64,000 nucleotides of DNA from Yersinia thracica (GCF_902170565.1 NZ_CABHXX010000005.1:1-64000), one strand, 5' to 3'. Positions 1 through 10,479 are shown, counted from the stretch's first letter. The notes: generated from the letters alone by a model not told the origin. A program made the numbers and translations.

Positions 1-21
1 GTTCCCGGTCAGTGGAGGCGC

Positions 22-70
22 ATTATAGGGAGTTCCTGACAGCCTGCAACCCCTAATTTGAAAAAACTTT
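22..70 (-). promoter_or_regulatory. rrn P1 promoter with UP element
   Basis: Read on the minus strand, TTGCAG (44-49) and TATAAT (22-27) are separated by 16 bp. They are followed by the GC-rich discriminator GCGCCTCCACTGAC, which closely matches the discriminator of E. coli rRNA P1 promoters. The 51-70 segment upstream of the -35 is A/T-rich, as expected of an UP element. Transcription runs leftward out of the window, so an rRNA operon should begin just beyond position 1. In E. coli, clpB is likewise next to an rrn operon. Confidence 0.85.
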
Positions 71-116
71 TCAACCGCTCATTAATGCGGCAAAAACACC
101 GAATTCGGCGAAAAAG

Positions 117-448
117 TGACTTGTCCTGATATAGGTTGACACTTTTCAGTCTTAAAACGCCTGATGAACTTCATCGGGCGTTTTGTATTTTAACGACAGA
201 TGCGGTCGCCGGGTATTGTAGGTTTCCACCGACTCCCTGACCATCTTTCTTGCCTGCACGGTAGAGCTACCCTGAATACCGTAGCGGTCTTGCGCCTGGC
301 GGGAAGTCATTTCCCCTTTTTCGACCTGTTGGACAACGGCCAATTTAAAGGATAGAGGGTAATCGCGTTGCGTGCGTTTAACATATTGGTTCATCACATT
401 TTTCTCAGTGTGCGAGTTAAGTGTGTCAACGCTATTTAGGACGGGTCA
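117..448. mobile_element. IS3-family insertion sequence remnant
   Basis: A 332-bp segment is bounded by imperfect 26-bp inverted repeats at 117-142 and 423-448, with 18 of 26 positions matching and shared GTCCT and GTTGACAC blocks. Inside is one short reading frame that joins the start of an OrfA-type transposase to the end of an OrfB-type transposase. Most of the element has therefore been lost by an internal deletion while both ends survive. No clear target-site duplication is visible. It lies between the clpB terminator and the rrn P1 region. Confidence 0.75.
152..394 (-). pseudogene. Internally deleted IS3-family transposase (OrfA start joined to OrfB end)
   Basis: The 80-residue frame begins MNQYVKRTQRDYPLSFKLAV and contains an OrfA-like helix-turn-helix region up to about residue 46 (GIQGSSTV). 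It then switches to a segment ending YNTRRPHLSLKYKTP, which is the typical C-terminal end of the IS3 OrfB integrase. The DDE catalytic core between them is missing, so it cannot transpose by itself. The reading frame is intact across the junction, so a short DNA-binding peptide could still be made. ATG at 394 is preferred over the ATG directly before it. Confidence 0.75.
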
Positions 449-454
449 CAGACA

Positions 455-483
455 ACAAAAAGGGGGCGATTTCTCACCCCCTC
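455..483 (-). terminator. clpB terminator
   Basis: On the minus strand a GGGGG/CCCCC stem with a 10-nt loop is followed by TTTTTG, starting about 13 nt after the clpB stop codon. This is a standard intrinsic terminator. Confidence 0.8.
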
Positions 484-495
484 AAGCATTAACCA

Positions 496-3069
496 TTACT
501 GCTTAGCAATGATATGCCCATTTTCTACATCCAGAGTTACTGGAACTCCCGGTATTAATTTGCCGGAAAGTATCTGTTGCGCCAATGGATTCTCGATTTC
601 CTGTTGGATAGCGCGTTTCAATGGCCGCGCACCATAGACAGGGTCGAAACCAGTTTCACCCAAGAACTCCAACGCAGGCTGAGTAATGGTGACCTGATAG
701 CCACGTTCTTCCAGACGTTTGTATAGCCGCGCCAGTTGGATGCTGGCAATAGAAGCCAGATGCGCGCGCCCCAACGGATGGAAGACAACAACCTCATCTA
801 TACGGTTGATAAATTCAGGGCGGAAGTGATGAGTGACAACTTCCATCACCATTTCTTTCATTTCGCTATAACTTCTTTCACCGAAACGTTCCTGAATCAA
901 ATCTGAACCGAGGTTCGAGGTCATGATGACCACTGTATTACGGAAGTCGACCGTTCTGCCCTGCCCGTCAGTCAAGCGCCCATCATCCAACACCTGCAAG
1001 AGTATGTTGAATACATCCGGATGCGCTTTTTCCACTTCATCCAGCAGAATGACAGAATAAGGACGACGGCGTACAGCTTCCGTCAAATACCCACCTTCTT
1101 CATAGCCTACATAGCCTGGAGGCGCACCAACCAACCGAGAGACAGAATGTTTTTCCATAAACTCGGACATATCAATACGCACCATGGCATCGTCACTGTC
1201 GAACAAGAACATTGCCAGCGCTTTACACAGTTCGGTTTTACCGACCCCTGTTGGCCCTAAGAATAAAAAGGAGCCAATCGGCCGGTTCGGATCTGACAAC
1301 CCAGCACGACTACGACGGATAGCATTGGAAACAGCTTCAACCGCTTCATCCTGCCCAATCACGCGTTTATGCAGATCTTCCTCCATGCGCAGCAACTTAT
1401 CGCGTTCGCTTTCCAGCATGCGAGATACTGGAATACCCGTCCAACGCGCCAGCACTTCTGCAATCTCTGCTTCAGTTACCCGGTTACGCAGCAACTTCAT
1501 GGTTTTCCCTTCAAGCGCCGTTGCCGCCGCTAGCTGTTTTTCCAGCTCAGGAATTTTACCGTACTGAAGTTCTGACATCTGAGCCAAGTCACCCACACGG
1601 CGGGCCTGCTCTAAAGTGATTTTGGCTTGTTCCAGTTCAGTTTTAATATTCTGAGTGCCAGTGAGGGCAGCTTTTTCCGCTTTCCACTCTTCTTCTAACT
1701 CGGAATATTCACGTTCTTTCTGCTCTAACTCAGTGTTGAGCATTTCGAGACGTTTTTTGCTGGCGTCATCAGACTCTTTCTTCAGCGCCTGCTGTTCCAG
1801 TTTCAATTGGATAATCCGCCGTTCCAGGCGATCCAGTGATTCTGGTTTTGAATCCATCTGCATACGGATGCTGGAACCGGCCTCGTCAATAAGGTCGATG
1901 GCTTTATCCGGTAGCTGACGATCCGAGATATAGCGGTGCGACAGTGTTGCCGCAGCCACAATTGCCGGGTCAGTTATCTGCACATGGTGATGCAGTTCAT
2001 AACGCTCTTTCAGCCCGCGTAAAATGGCAATGGTGTCTTCAACAGTCGGCTCCGCCACATACACTTTCTGGAAACGCCGCTCCAGCGCCGCATCCTTCTC
2101 TATATATTGACGGTACTCATCGAGTGTCGTTGCACCAACGCAATGTAATTCACCGCGCGCTAATGCAGGTTTTAGCATGTTGCCAGCATCCATCGCCCCG
2201 TCGCCTTTACCTGCGCCGACCATGGTATGCAATTCATCAATGAACAAGATCACACTGCCTTCTTGTTTTGATAAATCATTCAACACGCCTTTCAAGCGTT
2301 CTTCAAACTCACCGCGATACTTCGCACCCGCAATCAGTGCGCCCATATCTAATGAAAGCACACGTTTATGTTTCAAGCCTTCCGGCACTTCGCCGTTGAC
2401 GATTCGCTGTGCCAGACCTTCAACAATGGCTGTTTTACCGACACCAGGCTCACCAATTAACACTGGGTTGTTTTTGGTCCGGCGTTGTAACACCTGAATA
2501 GTGCGGCGAATTTCTTCGTCACGGCCAATAACCGGGTCGAGCTTACCTTGCTCCGCACGCTCAGTCAGGTCGATAGTGAATTTTTTCAATGCCTGGCGCT
2601 GGTCTTCGGCACCTTGGTCATCAACTTTGTCACCACCACGCATATCTTCAATTGCCTTATTTATTTTATCTTTTGTTGCACCGGCTGTTTTTAACATGTC
2701 AGTTAAGGTGCCGCTGCTTTCAAGTACCGCCAGTACAAATAGTTCTGACGAGATAAATTTATCTGCACGTTTTTGCGCTAATTTGTCACAGAGATTCAAT
2801 ACACGGACCAGCTCGTTTGATGGTTGAACATCACCGCCGGTCCCTTCAACTTGTGGAAGACGACCTAATGCTTGCTCAATGTCGCTGCGCAAATTGGCGA
2901 CATTAACCCCCGCTGAGGTCAACAATGGGCGAACCGTCCCCCCATCCTGATTGAGCAGTGCGCTCATCAAATGTAACGGTTCAATAAATTGGTTGTCGCG
3001 CCCAAGAGCTAAAGATTGGGCATCGGCGAGGGCAAGCTGGAATTTGCTAGTAAGACGATCCAGACGCAT
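496..3069 (-). CDS. clpB: ATP-dependent disaggregase ClpB
   Basis: ClpB is a cytoplasmic AAA+ hexamer that works with DnaK to pull proteins out of aggregates. The 857-residue product has the same length as E. coli ClpB. It has an N-terminal Clp repeat domain (about 1-145), a first ATPase domain with GEPGVGKT near 206, a charged coiled-coil middle domain (about 410-520), and a second ATPase domain with GPTGVGKT near 605 and the [11 protein letters not shown] Walker B. The start at 3069 ([11 protein letters not shown]) follows GGAGGTGTT and matches the family, so an upstream in-frame extension of seven residues was rejected. A sigma-32 promoter precedes it. pgeF and rluD lie upstream on the same strand. 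Confidence 0.98.
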   Translation of the reverse strand: MRLDRLTSKFQLALADAQSLALGRDNQFIEPLHLMSALLNQDGGTVRPLLTSAGVNVANLRSDIEQALGRLPQVEGTGGDVQPSNELVRVLNLCDKLAQKRADKFISSELFVLAVLESSGTLTDMLKTAGATKDKINKAIEDMRGGDKVDDQGAEDQRQALKKFTIDLTERAEQGKLDPVIGRDEEIRRTIQVLQRRTKNNPVLIGEPGVGKTAIVEGLAQRIVNGEVPEGLKHKRVLSLDMGALIAGAKYRGEFEERLKGVLNDLSKQEGSVILFIDELHTMVGAGKGDGAMDAGNMLKPALARGELHCVGATTLDEYRQYIEKDAALERRFQKVYVAEPTVEDTIAILRGLKERYELHHHVQITDPAIVAAATLSHRYISDRQLPDKAIDLIDEAGSSIRMQMDSKPESLDRLERRIIQLKLEQQALKKESDDASKKRLEMLNTELEQKEREYSELEEEWKAEKAALTGTQNIKTELEQAKITLEQARRVGDLAQMSELQYGKIPELEKQLAAATALEGKTMKLLRNRVTEAEIAEVLARWTGIPVSRMLESERDKLLRMEEDLHKRVIGQDEAVEAVSNAIRRSRAGLSDPNRPIGSFLFLGPTGVGKTELCKALAMFLFDSDDAMVRIDMSEFMEKHSVSRLVGAPPGYVGYEEGGYLTEAVRRRPYSVILLDEVEKAHPDVFNILLQVLDDGRLTDGQGRTVDFRNTVVIMTSNLGSDLIQERFGERSYSEMKEMVMEVVTHHFRPEFINRIDEVVVFHPLGRAHLASIASIQLARLYKRLEERGYQVTITQPALEFLGETGFDPVYGARPLKRAIQQEIENPLAQQILSGKLIPGVPVTLDVENGHIIAKQ

Positions 3070-3107
3070 AACACCTCCGATATTGGTCAAAATTGCTACT
3101 GGAGATT

Positions 3108-3135
3108 AGATGAGGTCATCCCTCAAATTTTCAAG
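3108..3135 (-). promoter_or_regulatory. Sigma-32 heat-shock promoter of clpB
   Basis: On the minus strand CTTGAAA (3129-3135) is followed after 13 bp by CCTCATCT (3108-3115), close to the sigma-32 consensus CTTGAAA-N13-16-CCCCATnT. It sits about 40 bp before the clpB start, as expected for a heat-shock gene. Confidence 0.8.
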
Positions 3136-3199
3136 GTTATTTCGACACTATATTTAAAGTAAAACGTTATGCGCCAGCGGACCGTCCTAATTCAATAGG

Positions 3200-3931
3200 T
3201 TATATCAGCCAGATTAAACTTGCCATACGCCCAGTGATTCCATCACGCCGATAAGAGAAAAAATGTTGTTTTTCAGTCAAGGTACAGCGATCACCGCCGT
3301 AAATAGCGTGAATACCTACGGCCTGTAACCGCAATTTGGCTAATAAATAGATGTCGGCGAGATATTTAGAACCGAAAGGTGTGAATGCAGCAGCGGATTG
3401 TGCGTCAAAATTGATAAAGGCCTGTTTAACCTCTTCGCCCACTTCGAACTGCTGCGGACCAATGGCTGGGCCTAACCAGGCAATAATAGAAGAAGGATTT
3501 GCATTGAACTGAGTGAGCGTTTGTTCCAGAACACCGGCACAGAGGCCACTCCACCCCGCATGAGCGGCGGCCACTTCATCACCCGCCAACGAGCAAAATA
3601 GCACTGGCAAGCAATCTGCTGTCATTACCGCACAAACTTGCCCAATAACGTGGCTGTAGACCGCATCAGCCTGTACATCAGAAACCGCCTTGCCATCCAG
3701 ATGCAGGACACGAGTGCCGTGCACCTGTTCTAGCCAAACGGGCATGTGCGGCAATCCCGCTTGTTCCACTAAATATTGGCGGTTTGCAGCTACACTAGCC
3801 GCAATATCCCCTACATGAGTACCAAGATTTAATGAATCATAAGGGAATTCGCTGATACCACCATGACGAGTCGTGCTACATGCCTTAACGCCAGCAGGCA
3901 ATGGCCAATCGGGGAGTATCAGCTTATTCAT
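3200..3931 (-). CDS. pgeF: Laccase-domain purine nucleoside phosphorylase/polyphenol oxidase family protein (YfiH)
   Basis: This 243-residue protein matches the YfiH/PgeF family (DUF152, related to LACC1). Members are reported to act on purine nucleosides or as multicopper oxidoreductases, and to edit cell-wall precursors. Typical motifs are present: WLEQVHG, VCAVMTADCLPVLFC, VAAAHAGWSGLCAGVL and the C-terminal FSYRRDGITGRMASLIWL. The Cys and His positions of the metal site are intact. The start at 3931 is an ATG in a TAATG overlap with the rluD stop codon, which argues for translational coupling. A TTG two codons upstream is unlikely. It forms an operon with rluD. Confidence 0.93.
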   Translation of the reverse strand: MNKLILPDWPLPAGVKACSTTRHGGISEFPYDSLNLGTHVGDIAASVAANRQYLVEQAGLPHMPVWLEQVHGTRVLHLDGKAVSDVQADAVYSHVIGQVCAVMTADCLPVLFCSLAGDEVAAAHAGWSGLCAGVLEQTLTQFNANPSSIIAWLGPAIGPQQFEVGEEVKQAFINFDAQSAAAFTPFGSKYLADIYLLAKLRLQAVGIHAIYGGDRCTLTEKQHFFSYRRDGITGRMASLIWLI

Positions 3932-4908
3932 TACCAATCCATCTGATCTTTGAATTCTTCGGTATCAGCTTTCAGCGCATTAATCAGCTCAACCATATCT
4001 TCTGGTAATGCCGCATGCCATTCCATTTGAATACCACTGATAGGATGATACAAACGCAGCATAGTTGCATGCAGCGCCTGGCGGTCAAAGCCACGCAAAA
4101 TAGCAATAAAGGAGTCCGATGCGCCACGTGGCGGGCGCGGGCGGCCACCATAAAGCTGATCCCCCACCAGCGGATGGTTGATATGGGACATATGCACACG
4201 GATCTGGTGCGTACGGCCCGTCTCTAAACGCAGGCGCAGACGAGTATGAGCACGGAAGTGCTCCATAATACGGTAGTGAGTTGTCGCCGGTTTACCCATC
4301 GGGTGTACTGCCATGTGTGTCCGCTTGGTAGAGTGACGAGAAATTGGCTCGTCAACTCTGCCGCCAGCGGTCATATTGCCGATGGCCACAGCTTCGTATT
4401 CACGGGTAATTTCGCGTGCTTGCAATGCCTCAACCAATCGAGTCTGAGCCGGAACGGTTTTCGCCACCACCATCAAGCCGGTAGTATCTTTATCCAGACG
4501 ATGTACGATACCTGCCCGTGGTACATCCATGATTTCTGGATAATAATAGAGCAATGCATTCAAAACTGTACCATCTGGGTTACCGGCACCAGGATGCACC
4601 ACTAAACCGCGGGGTTTATTAATAACCAGAATATCGTTATCTTCATAGACGATATCCAGTGGGATTTCTTGAGGCGCCCAGCGGGCATCTTCCTCAATTT
4701 GCGCGTCAATTGCGACGAGCTCGCCACCCAACACTTTTTCTTTAGGTTTGTTAATTGTTTTACCGTCGACGGTGACTCTGTCTTCCAAGATCCATTCTTT
4801 TATGCGAGATCTTGAATAATCAGGGAACAATTCGGCCAAAGCCTGATCTAACCGTTGACCGAGTTGTGATTCGGCCACCGTTGCGCTGAGTTGTACTTGT
4901 TGTGCCAT
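3931..4908 (-). CDS. rluD: 23S rRNA pseudouridine(1911/1915/1917) synthase RluD
   Basis: RluD makes three pseudouridines in helix 69 of 23S rRNA and is needed for normal ribosome function. The 325-residue product has an N-terminal S4 RNA-binding domain (about 18-70) and the RluA catalytic domain with the signature HRLDKDTTG. Asp139 is the predicted catalytic residue. It ends in a one-base overlap with pgeF and is divergent from bamD, the same arrangement as in E. coli. Confidence 0.97.
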   Translation of the reverse strand: MAQQVQLSATVAESQLGQRLDQALAELFPDYSRSRIKEWILEDRVTVDGKTINKPKEKVLGGELVAIDAQIEEDARWAPQEIPLDIVYEDNDILVINKPRGLVVHPGAGNPDGTVLNALLYYYPEIMDVPRAGIVHRLDKDTTGLMVVAKTVPAQTRLVEALQAREITREYEAVAIGNMTAGGRVDEPISRHSTKRTHMAVHPMGKPATTHYRIMEHFRAHTRLRLRLETGRTHQIRVHMSHINHPLVGDQLYGGRPRPPRGASDSFIAILRGFDRQALHATMLRLYHPISGIQMEWHAALPEDMVELINALKADTEEFKDQMDW

Positions 4909-5043
4909 ATGCAGCTTCTTGTTCGTTAACGTTGGGTTTTGACGGCGATGCCGTTTAATATAATGTGCTATTGTATCTAGATCTTTGTCGGGAGCTTAAC
5001 GGACAGTCTCCCGGAATAACACTTCGAGGATAATCAAAACGTC

Positions 5044-5775
5044 ATGACGCGTATGAAATATCTGGTGGCTGCCGCCACGTTGAGCCTGGTGCTGACCGGT
5101 TGCTCCAGTAACAAGGACGTGGTTCCCGATAACCCGCCTTCTGAGCTCTATGCTACCGCTCAGCAAAAACTGCAGGACGGTAACTTTAAGGGAGCAATTA
5201 CGCAACTAGAAGCGTTAGATAACCGCTATCCTTTCGGGCCTTACTCTCAACAAGTTCAGCTTGATTTGATTTATGCGTATTATAAATCTGCTGATCTGCC
5301 GTTGGCGCAAGCCTCAATTGATCGCTTTATGCGCCTCAATCCCACACATCCTAACATCGATTACGTATTATATATGCGTGGTTTGACTGACATGGCTCTG
5401 GATGACAGTGCATTGCAAGGCTTCTTCGGGATTGATCGTTCAGACCGCGATCCGCAACATGCTAAAGCCGCTTTCCGCGATTTTAACCAGTTGATTCAAA
5501 GCTATCCGAACAGCCAATACGCAACTGACGCGCAAAAACGCCTAACATTCCTGAAAAATCGTCTGGCCAAGCATGAACTGGCCGTGGCGCAATATTACAC
5601 TAAACGAGGCGCTTACGTCGCGGTAGTTAACCGTGTCGAACAAATGCTAAGAGATTATCCTGATACTCAAGCCACTCGCGATGCGCTGCCGTTGATGGAA
5701 AATGCTTATAAGCAATTGCAACTCAATGCTGAGGCAGACAAAGTTGCCAAGATAATTGCGGCGAACCCAGCCTGA
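5044..5775 (+). CDS. bamD: Outer membrane assembly lipoprotein BamD
   Basis: BamD is an essential lipoprotein of the BAM complex that folds beta-barrel proteins into the outer membrane. The 243-residue sequence starts with a lipoprotein signal whose lipobox is LTGC, with Cys20 as the lipidated residue. Tetratricopeptide-like repeats follow (for example about 33-60 and 70-100), with the family motif [18 protein letters not shown]. It is monocistronic, divergent from rluD, and ends before a clear terminator. Confidence 0.97.
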   Translation: MTRMKYLVAAATLSLVLTGCSSNKDVVPDNPPSELYATAQQKLQDGNFKGAITQLEALDNRYPFGPYSQQVQLDLIYAYYKSADLPLAQASIDRFMRLNPTHPNIDYVLYMRGLTDMALDDSALQGFFGIDRSDRDPQHAKAAFRDFNQLIQSYPNSQYATDAQKRLTFLKNRLAKHELAVAQYYTKRGAYVAVVNRVEQMLRDYPDTQATRDALPLMENAYKQLQLNAEADKVAKIIAANPA

Positions 5776-5817
5776 TAGTGTTTGTAACGAAAAATAGGTC
5801 TGGGATGATAAAATAAC

Positions 5818-5843
5818 AAACGGCAGCTCAGGCTGCCGTTTTC
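5818..5843 (+). terminator. bamD terminator
   Basis: AACGGCAG and CTGCCGTT form an 8-bp stem around a 6-nt loop, followed by TTTTC. It lies about 45 bp after the bamD stop. Confidence 0.8.
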
Positions 5844-6140
5844 AATTCTGTTTTATCGCCACAAACCGATGAGATTCATGTTCTTATATTATCGCACTGA
5901 GATCCTAGCTAAAATGCAAAAATAATGCGTTTTACAACTATATCCAAGCAACATAACTTATCGATAATGCGGCATTCCAATCAATGATTCAAGCCCCCTG
6001 CGCCCATTCCTGACGTTAAATCACAGTTCCCATGACCTTTGCAAAAAGTGACAAAAATAAGTGATCTTGATCATACATTTTGTGAAAAAGAGAGGTATGC
6101 TGAAGTTATCCAAGACGGAGCAGACAGAGAGGTAAGTCAT
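5844..6140 (+). promoter_or_regulatory. raiA upstream region with CRP/FNR-like site
   Basis: No gene is seen in this stretch. At 6060-6075 the palindromic AGTGATCTTGATCATA resembles a CRP site (GTGA-N6-TCA) and also fits an FNR-type spacing with less agreement. It lies about 70 bp before raiA. Control of raiA by cAMP-CRP is known in E. coli, so CRP is the more likely ligand. Confidence 0.45.
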
Positions 6141-6509
6141 ATGACAGTCAACATTACCAGTAAGCAAATGGATATCACCCCAGCAATTCGCAAGCATGTT
6201 GAAGACCGTCTCACCAAACTGGATAAATGGCAGGCCCAGTTGATAAACCCACATATTGTACTGTCTAAAGATCCGCAAGGATTCGTTGCCGATGCAACTA
6301 TCAGTACACCGATGGGGCCCTTGGTTGCCAGTGCCAAACATGATGATATGTATGCTGCAATTAATGAACTTATCACCAAACTAGAACGCCAATTAAATAA
6401 AGTTCAACACAAAGGTGAAGCTCGTCGCGCAGCAAGCAGTGTTAAAGAGGCTAATCTGGAGTCAGCAGATTCGGTAGATGTCGAAGAAGAGTCCGAGCAG
6501 GAACAATAG
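6141..6509 (+). CDS. raiA: Ribosome-associated inhibitor RaiA (YfiA)
   Basis: RaiA binds between the ribosomal subunits in stationary phase or cold stress, blocks A- and P-sites and keeps ribosomes as inactive 70S particles. The 122-residue protein begins [20 protein letters not shown], and the S30AE/HPF fold fills the first ~100 residues. The acidic tail (ending [11 protein letters not shown]) is longer than that of E. coli RaiA (113 residues). The start at 6141 follows GAGAGG and matches the family. A much longer in-frame extension upstream has no homology and was rejected. Confidence 0.95.
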   Translation: MTVNITSKQMDITPAIRKHVEDRLTKLDKWQAQLINPHIVLSKDPQGFVADATISTPMGPLVASAKHDDMYAAINELITKLERQLNKVQHKGEARRAASSVKEANLESADSVDVEEESEQEQ

Positions 6510-6536
6510 CCGGGACAATCCATCTCATTTCGGATC

Positions 6537-6562
6537 TAACGCGCTTTCGAGCGCGTTTTTTA
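6537..6562 (+). terminator. raiA terminator
   Basis: AACGCGC and GCGCGTT pair around a short loop and are followed by TTTTTATT, about 30 bp after the raiA stop. Confidence 0.85.
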
Positions 6563-6591
6563 TTGACAGCAATTCAGACTGGCGGTTATGT
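6563..6591 (+). promoter_or_regulatory. pheL-pheA promoter
   Basis: A perfect -35 hexamer TTGACA (6563-6568) is followed after 17 bp by the weak -10 TTATGT (6586-6591). It starts directly after the raiA terminator and about 60 bp before pheL. Confidence 0.55.
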
Positions 6592-6648
6592 TTGTTTTGG
6601 CTATAACATGTTATTTCCGTCAGCAGCATCAACAGGTAACCAGCAACG

Positions 6649-6696
6649 ATGATCAATAAAGTGTTTTTCTTCGCATTCTTTTTTACCTTCCCCTGA
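6649..6696 (+). CDS. pheL: pheA leader peptide PheL
   Basis: This short frame encodes [15 protein letters not shown], seven of whose fifteen residues are Phe, as in the pheL leader of E. coli. Ribosome stalling at these Phe codons when charged tRNA-Phe is scarce is the known signal that prevents attenuation of pheA. Confidence 0.93.
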   Translation: MINKVFFFAFFFTFP

Positions 6697-6744
6697 TTGG
6701 GAGGCGTTTCGTCGTGTGATAAATAATGCGAAGACGAACAACAA

Positions 6745-6771
6745 AGCCTCCCAAGCCGGGAGGCTTTTTTT
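6745..6771 (+). terminator. pheA attenuator
   Basis: AGCCTCCC and GGGAGGCT form an 8-bp stem followed by eight T residues, located between pheL and pheA. The earlier segment GGGAGGCG (about 6700-6707) can pair with GCCTCCC and act as the antiterminator arm. This is the classical Phe attenuator layout. Confidence 0.9.
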
Positions 6772-6811
6772 ATGCGAAAAACATCCAGAAAAAATAATAA
6801 GGCAAATCCCT

Positions 6812-7969
6812 ATGACCGATAATCCATTACTGGTGCTACGTGAGCGCATCAGCGCACTAGACTTAAAACTGCTGGCGTTGCTAGCAGAGCGGCGTGAATT
6901 GGCGGTGGATGTGGCTAAAGCCAAACAACTCCATCACCGCCCGATTCGCGATAAAGAACGTGAACGTGATTTGCTGGATGCGCTTATCACCGCCGCAAAA
7001 CCTTATGATCTGGATGGCTTTTATATCACCCGCCTGTTCCAACTGATTATTGAAGATTCAGTATTGACTCAGCAGGCGCTGTTGCAACATCAGCTTAATC
7101 AAACTGCCCAACACTCTGCCCGTATTGCCTTCCTTGGCCCCAAAGGCTCTTACTCACATTTAGCTGCGCGCCAATATGCTGCTCGTCACTTTGAACAATT
7201 GATTGAATGTGGTTGCCAAAAATTCCAGGATATTTTTACTCAGGTAGAAACCGGTCAAGCGGATTACGCTGTATTACCTATAGAAAATACCAGCTCAGGT
7301 TCCATCAATGACGTATATGACTTACTGCAACACACCAGCTTGTCGATTGTCGGGGAAATAACCAATCCTATTGACCACTGTGTATTGGTCGCCACCGAAA
7401 CTGATCTGAGCCAAATTAAAACCGTTTACAGCCATCCACAACCTTTCCAGCAATGCAGCCAGTTCATTAACCGTTTCCCACATTGGAAAATCGAGTATTG
7501 CGAAAGCACCGCCGCTGCAATGGAAAAAGTGGCGCAGTTGAACTCACCACAAGCAGCGGCATTAGGGAGTGAAGCAGGTGGCGCACTTTATAACTTGCAG
7601 GTGTTGGAACACAATTTGGCGAACCAGCAGCAGAATATCACTCGCTTTATTATTCTAGCCCGTAAATCCATTGATGTTTCTGACCAAATCCCAGCAAAAA
7701 CCACTTTAATTATGGCGACAGGTCAGCAATCAGGGGCATTAGTGGAAGCGCTACTCGTACTGAGAGATCACGGGGTCGTCATGACCAAGCTTGAATCACG
7801 GCCAATTAATGGTAATCCATGGGAAGAAATGTTTTATATCGATGTGCAGGCCAACTTACGTTCTGAATCTATGCAAAAAGCGCTGGCAGATTTGACGCCA
7901 ATAACTCGGTCATTAAAAGTATTAGGCTGCTACCCAAGTGAAAACGTGGTGCCGGTCAATCCTGGCTGA
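6812..7969 (+). CDS. pheA: Bifunctional chorismate mutase/prephenate dehydratase
   Basis: PheA converts chorismate to prephenate and then to phenylpyruvate, committing carbon to phenylalanine. The 385-residue product has an N-terminal AroQ chorismate mutase (about 5-95), a prephenate dehydratase domain with the NITRF catalytic motif, and a C-terminal ACT domain. The ACT domain carries the GALV and ESRP motifs that bind Phe for feedback inhibition. The start at 6812 ([17 protein letters not shown]) is the family start; upstream in-frame codons run through the attenuator. It is convergent with tyrA across a repeat. Confidence 0.98.
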   Translation: MTDNPLLVLRERISALDLKLLALLAERRELAVDVAKAKQLHHRPIRDKERERDLLDALITAAKPYDLDGFYITRLFQLIIEDSVLTQQALLQHQLNQTAQHSARIAFLGPKGSYSHLAARQYAARHFEQLIECGCQKFQDIFTQVETGQADYAVLPIENTSSGSINDVYDLLQHTSLSIVGEITNPIDHCVLVATETDLSQIKTVYSHPQPFQQCSQFINRFPHWKIEYCESTAAAMEKVAQLNSPQAAALGSEAGGALYNLQVLEHNLANQQQNITRFIILARKSIDVSDQIPAKTTLIMATGQQSGALVEALLVLRDHGVVMTKLESRPINGNPWEEMFYIDVQANLRSESMQKALADLTPITRSLKVLGCYPSENVVPVNPG

Positions 7970-8015
7970 CATCGCTTTTGAGGCTCTTTCATTAGGCTTT
8001 ACGCAACGTGAGATC

Positions 8016-8142
<127 letters not shown>

Positions 8143-8143
8143 A

Positions 8144-9265
8144 TTACTGGCGATTGTCATTCGCCTGACGCAATAATGAACGGCTCTCCACCAGGAAACG
8201 CTCCGCATAATCGCCAAACCAGTGCTCAACTTTCTGGAAACTTTGCACAAAGGCTTGTTTGTCACTTTGTTCCAACAAGGTGATCGCCTCGCCAAAACGT
8301 TTGTAATAGCGTTTAATCAGCGCCAAATTATCTTCTGATGACATAATAATGTCGGCATAAAGCTGTGGATCTTGCGCAAACAGCCGCCCCACCATTGCCA
8401 GCTCCAAACGATAAATCGGTGAAGACAGCGCTAATAGCTGTTCAAGCTGCACATTCTCCTCTGCTAAATGTAATCCATACGCAAAGGTCGCAAAATGGCG
8501 CAATGCTTGGATAAACGCCATATTCTGGTCATGTTCAACTGCACTGATGCGATGTAATCTTGCCCCCCATACCTGTAGCTGCTCGAGTAGCCACTGATAA
8601 GCTTGTGGGGAACGACCATCGCAATACACCACAACTTGCTTTGCCAAACTGCCAACATCTGGCCCAAACATCGGATGTAAGCCGACAACTGGCCCTTCAT
8701 GGGCGGCGAGCATAGCTTGCAACGGCTTATTTTTGACGGAAGCGAGATCCAACAAAATGCAATCTGGCGGTAATTTTGGTAATCGAGCTATCACTTCTTC
8801 AGTGATATGGATCGGCACACTGACAATCACCATCCCGGCATCCGCCAGAATAGATTCAGCCTGCGGCCAGTCCTCTTGTTCCAGCGTTTTTACCTGATAA
8901 CCGGATAATGTAAGCATTCGGCTGAATAACCGCCCCATCTGCCCGTCACCGCCGATGATAACCACCGGGCGCAACTGAGGGCACAGCGTCTTAAACCCTT
9001 TGTCATTCTCGCTGGTATAAGACTCTCGCATTACTCGACGCAATACATCTTCAATCAAATCAGGCGGGACACCTAAAGCCTCGGCTTCCTGTCGGCGTGA
9101 GGCTAACATCAAAGCCTCCCGGTCTGGGACATAAATAGGCAAACCATAACGGCTTTTAACTTCACCTACTTCGGCCACCAAATGCAGGCGCTTTGCCAAC
9201 AAATCCAACAGTGCTTTATCGACTTCATCAATTTGATCGCGCAAAGCGGTCAGTTCAGCCACCAT
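8144..9265 (-). CDS. tyrA: Bifunctional chorismate mutase/prephenate dehydrogenase
   Basis: TyrA makes 4-hydroxyphenylpyruvate for tyrosine. The 373-residue product has an AroQ chorismate mutase (about 1-90) and an NAD-binding prephenate dehydrogenase domain starting at [14 protein letters not shown] near residue 101. The C-terminal helical part is close to E. coli ([20 protein letters not shown]). The start at 9265 ([14 protein letters not shown]) matches the family; an in-frame extension into aroF was rejected. It sits 2 bp after aroF and is co-transcribed with it. Confidence 0.98.
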   Translation of the reverse strand: MVAELTALRDQIDEVDKALLDLLAKRLHLVAEVGEVKSRYGLPIYVPDREALMLASRRQEAEALGVPPDLIEDVLRRVMRESYTSENDKGFKTLCPQLRPVVIIGGDGQMGRLFSRMLTLSGYQVKTLEQEDWPQAESILADAGMVIVSVPIHITEEVIARLPKLPPDCILLDLASVKNKPLQAMLAAHEGPVVGLHPMFGPDVGSLAKQVVVYCDGRSPQAYQWLLEQLQVWGARLHRISAVEHDQNMAFIQALRHFATFAYGLHLAEENVQLEQLLALSSPIYRLELAMVGRLFAQDPQLYADIIMSSEDNLALIKRYYKRFGEAITLLEQSDKQAFVQSFQKVEHWFGDYAERFLVESRSLLRQANDNRQ

Positions 9266-9267
9266 AC

Positions 9268-10347
9268 TTACTTTTCCTCTGCAGTCCGTGCCGCCAGCGC
9301 TGAACGTAATTCCTGATGCATACCACGTAACAGGGTTTCGGTACTTTCCCAATCAATACAGGCATCGGTCACCGAAACACCGTAGCGCATATCGGCGCGT
9401 GGTTGCTCAGATGATTGATTGCCCTCATGAATGTTACTTTCCAGCATCACACCAGTGATAGAACGATTGCCAGCCTTGATCTGTTCAACCACAGATTCAG
9501 CGACCGCAGTCTGACGACGGTAGTCTTTATTCGAATTACCATGGCTGCAATCTATCATTAAGGATGGAACGAGTCCCGCATCCTGCATCTGTTTTTCACA
9601 CTGTGCGACATCTTGCGCACTGTAATTAGGGGTTTTGCCGCCGCGTAAAATCACATGGCCGTGTGGGTTGCCCTGAGTTTGCAATAAGCAAACCTGGCCC
9701 GACTGATTAATCCCCATGAAGCGGTGCGGCATAGCAGCAGCGCGCATAGCATTGATTGCCGTACCCAAACTACCATCAGTGCCGTTTTTAAACCCAACCG
9801 GCATGGACAAACCGGAAGCCATTTCACGGTGAGTTTGTGATTCAGTGGTACGCGCGCCAATAGCTGACCAGCTAAATAAGTCGCCTAAGTATTGCGGGCT
9901 GTTCGGGTCCAGAGCTTCGGTTGCCAAAGGCAGCCCCATGCCCACTAAATCCAGCAATAATTGACGAGCAATATGTAATCCTCTTTCCACATCGAAAGAG
10001 CCATCCATTGCCGGGTCATTAATCAACCCTTTCCAGCCAACAGTGGTTCTCGGCTTTTCAAAATAGACTCGCATAACGATATACAGGCTATCACTCAATT
10101 CAGCAGAAAGAGTTTTCAAACGACGCGCATACTCCAGAGCAGCATCAACATCATGGATAGAACATGGGCCACAGACCACTAATAAACGTGGATCATTTCC
10201 CTGAATAATATCAGCAATGGTTTTGCGGGCAGCTTCAATCGCATACTGATCATTTTGGCTCAATGGAAACTGGTTTTTCAGTTCTTCCGGGGTTATCAAT
10301 ACTTGTTCGGCACTGATATGGACATTATTGAGCGCATCTTTTTGCAT
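9268..10347 (-). CDS. aroF: 3-deoxy-7-phosphoheptulonate synthase, Tyr-sensitive
   Basis: AroF condenses erythrose-4-phosphate with phosphoenolpyruvate in the first step of the shikimate pathway. The 359-residue sequence shows the family motifs [23 protein letters not shown] and [11 protein letters not shown]-like [19 protein letters not shown]. The operon with tyrA and the TyrR boxes upstream identify it as the tyrosine-controlled isozyme. Two ATG codons lie close together; the second (10347, MQKDALNN) matches E. coli and has better spacing to the GGTAAAGA ribosome site. Confidence 0.96.
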   Translation of the reverse strand: MQKDALNNVHISAEQVLITPEELKNQFPLSQNDQYAIEAARKTIADIIQGNDPRLLVVCGPCSIHDVDAALEYARRLKTLSAELSDSLYIVMRVYFEKPRTTVGWKGLINDPAMDGSFDVERGLHIARQLLLDLVGMGLPLATEALDPNSPQYLGDLFSWSAIGARTTESQTHREMASGLSMPVGFKNGTDGSLGTAINAMRAAAMPHRFMGINQSGQVCLLQTQGNPHGHVILRGGKTPNYSAQDVAQCEKQMQDAGLVPSLMIDCSHGNSNKDYRRQTAVAESVVEQIKAGNRSITGVMLESNIHEGNQSSEQPRADMRYGVSVTDACIDWESTETLLRGMHQELRSALAARTAEEK

Positions 10348-10427
10348 GATCATATTCTTTACCTATCTCTGTTTAGCGGATGTCGTTTAGCATGTTTATC
10401 GTTTGAGAGCACCACAATATCATGATG

Positions 10428-10479
10428 TGTAAAGTTTTCAATCCATATGTGTAAATAAATAATTACCACTAACTTTACA
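10428..10479 (-). promoter_or_regulatory. TyrR boxes upstream of aroF-tyrA
   Basis: Three sites fit the TyrR box TGTAAA-N6-TTTACA with differing quality. They lie at 10428-10445, 10450-10467 (GGTAAT-N6-TTTACA on the minus strand, the best) and 10462-10479. In E. coli aroF also has three TyrR boxes. They are 80-130 bp before the aroF start. Confidence 0.75.

Noticed and set aside
6039-6140. Upstream in-frame extension of raiA
   Set aside because: The added residues have no similarity to the family and cover the regulatory region; the ATG at 6141 has a ribosome site and matches E. coli.
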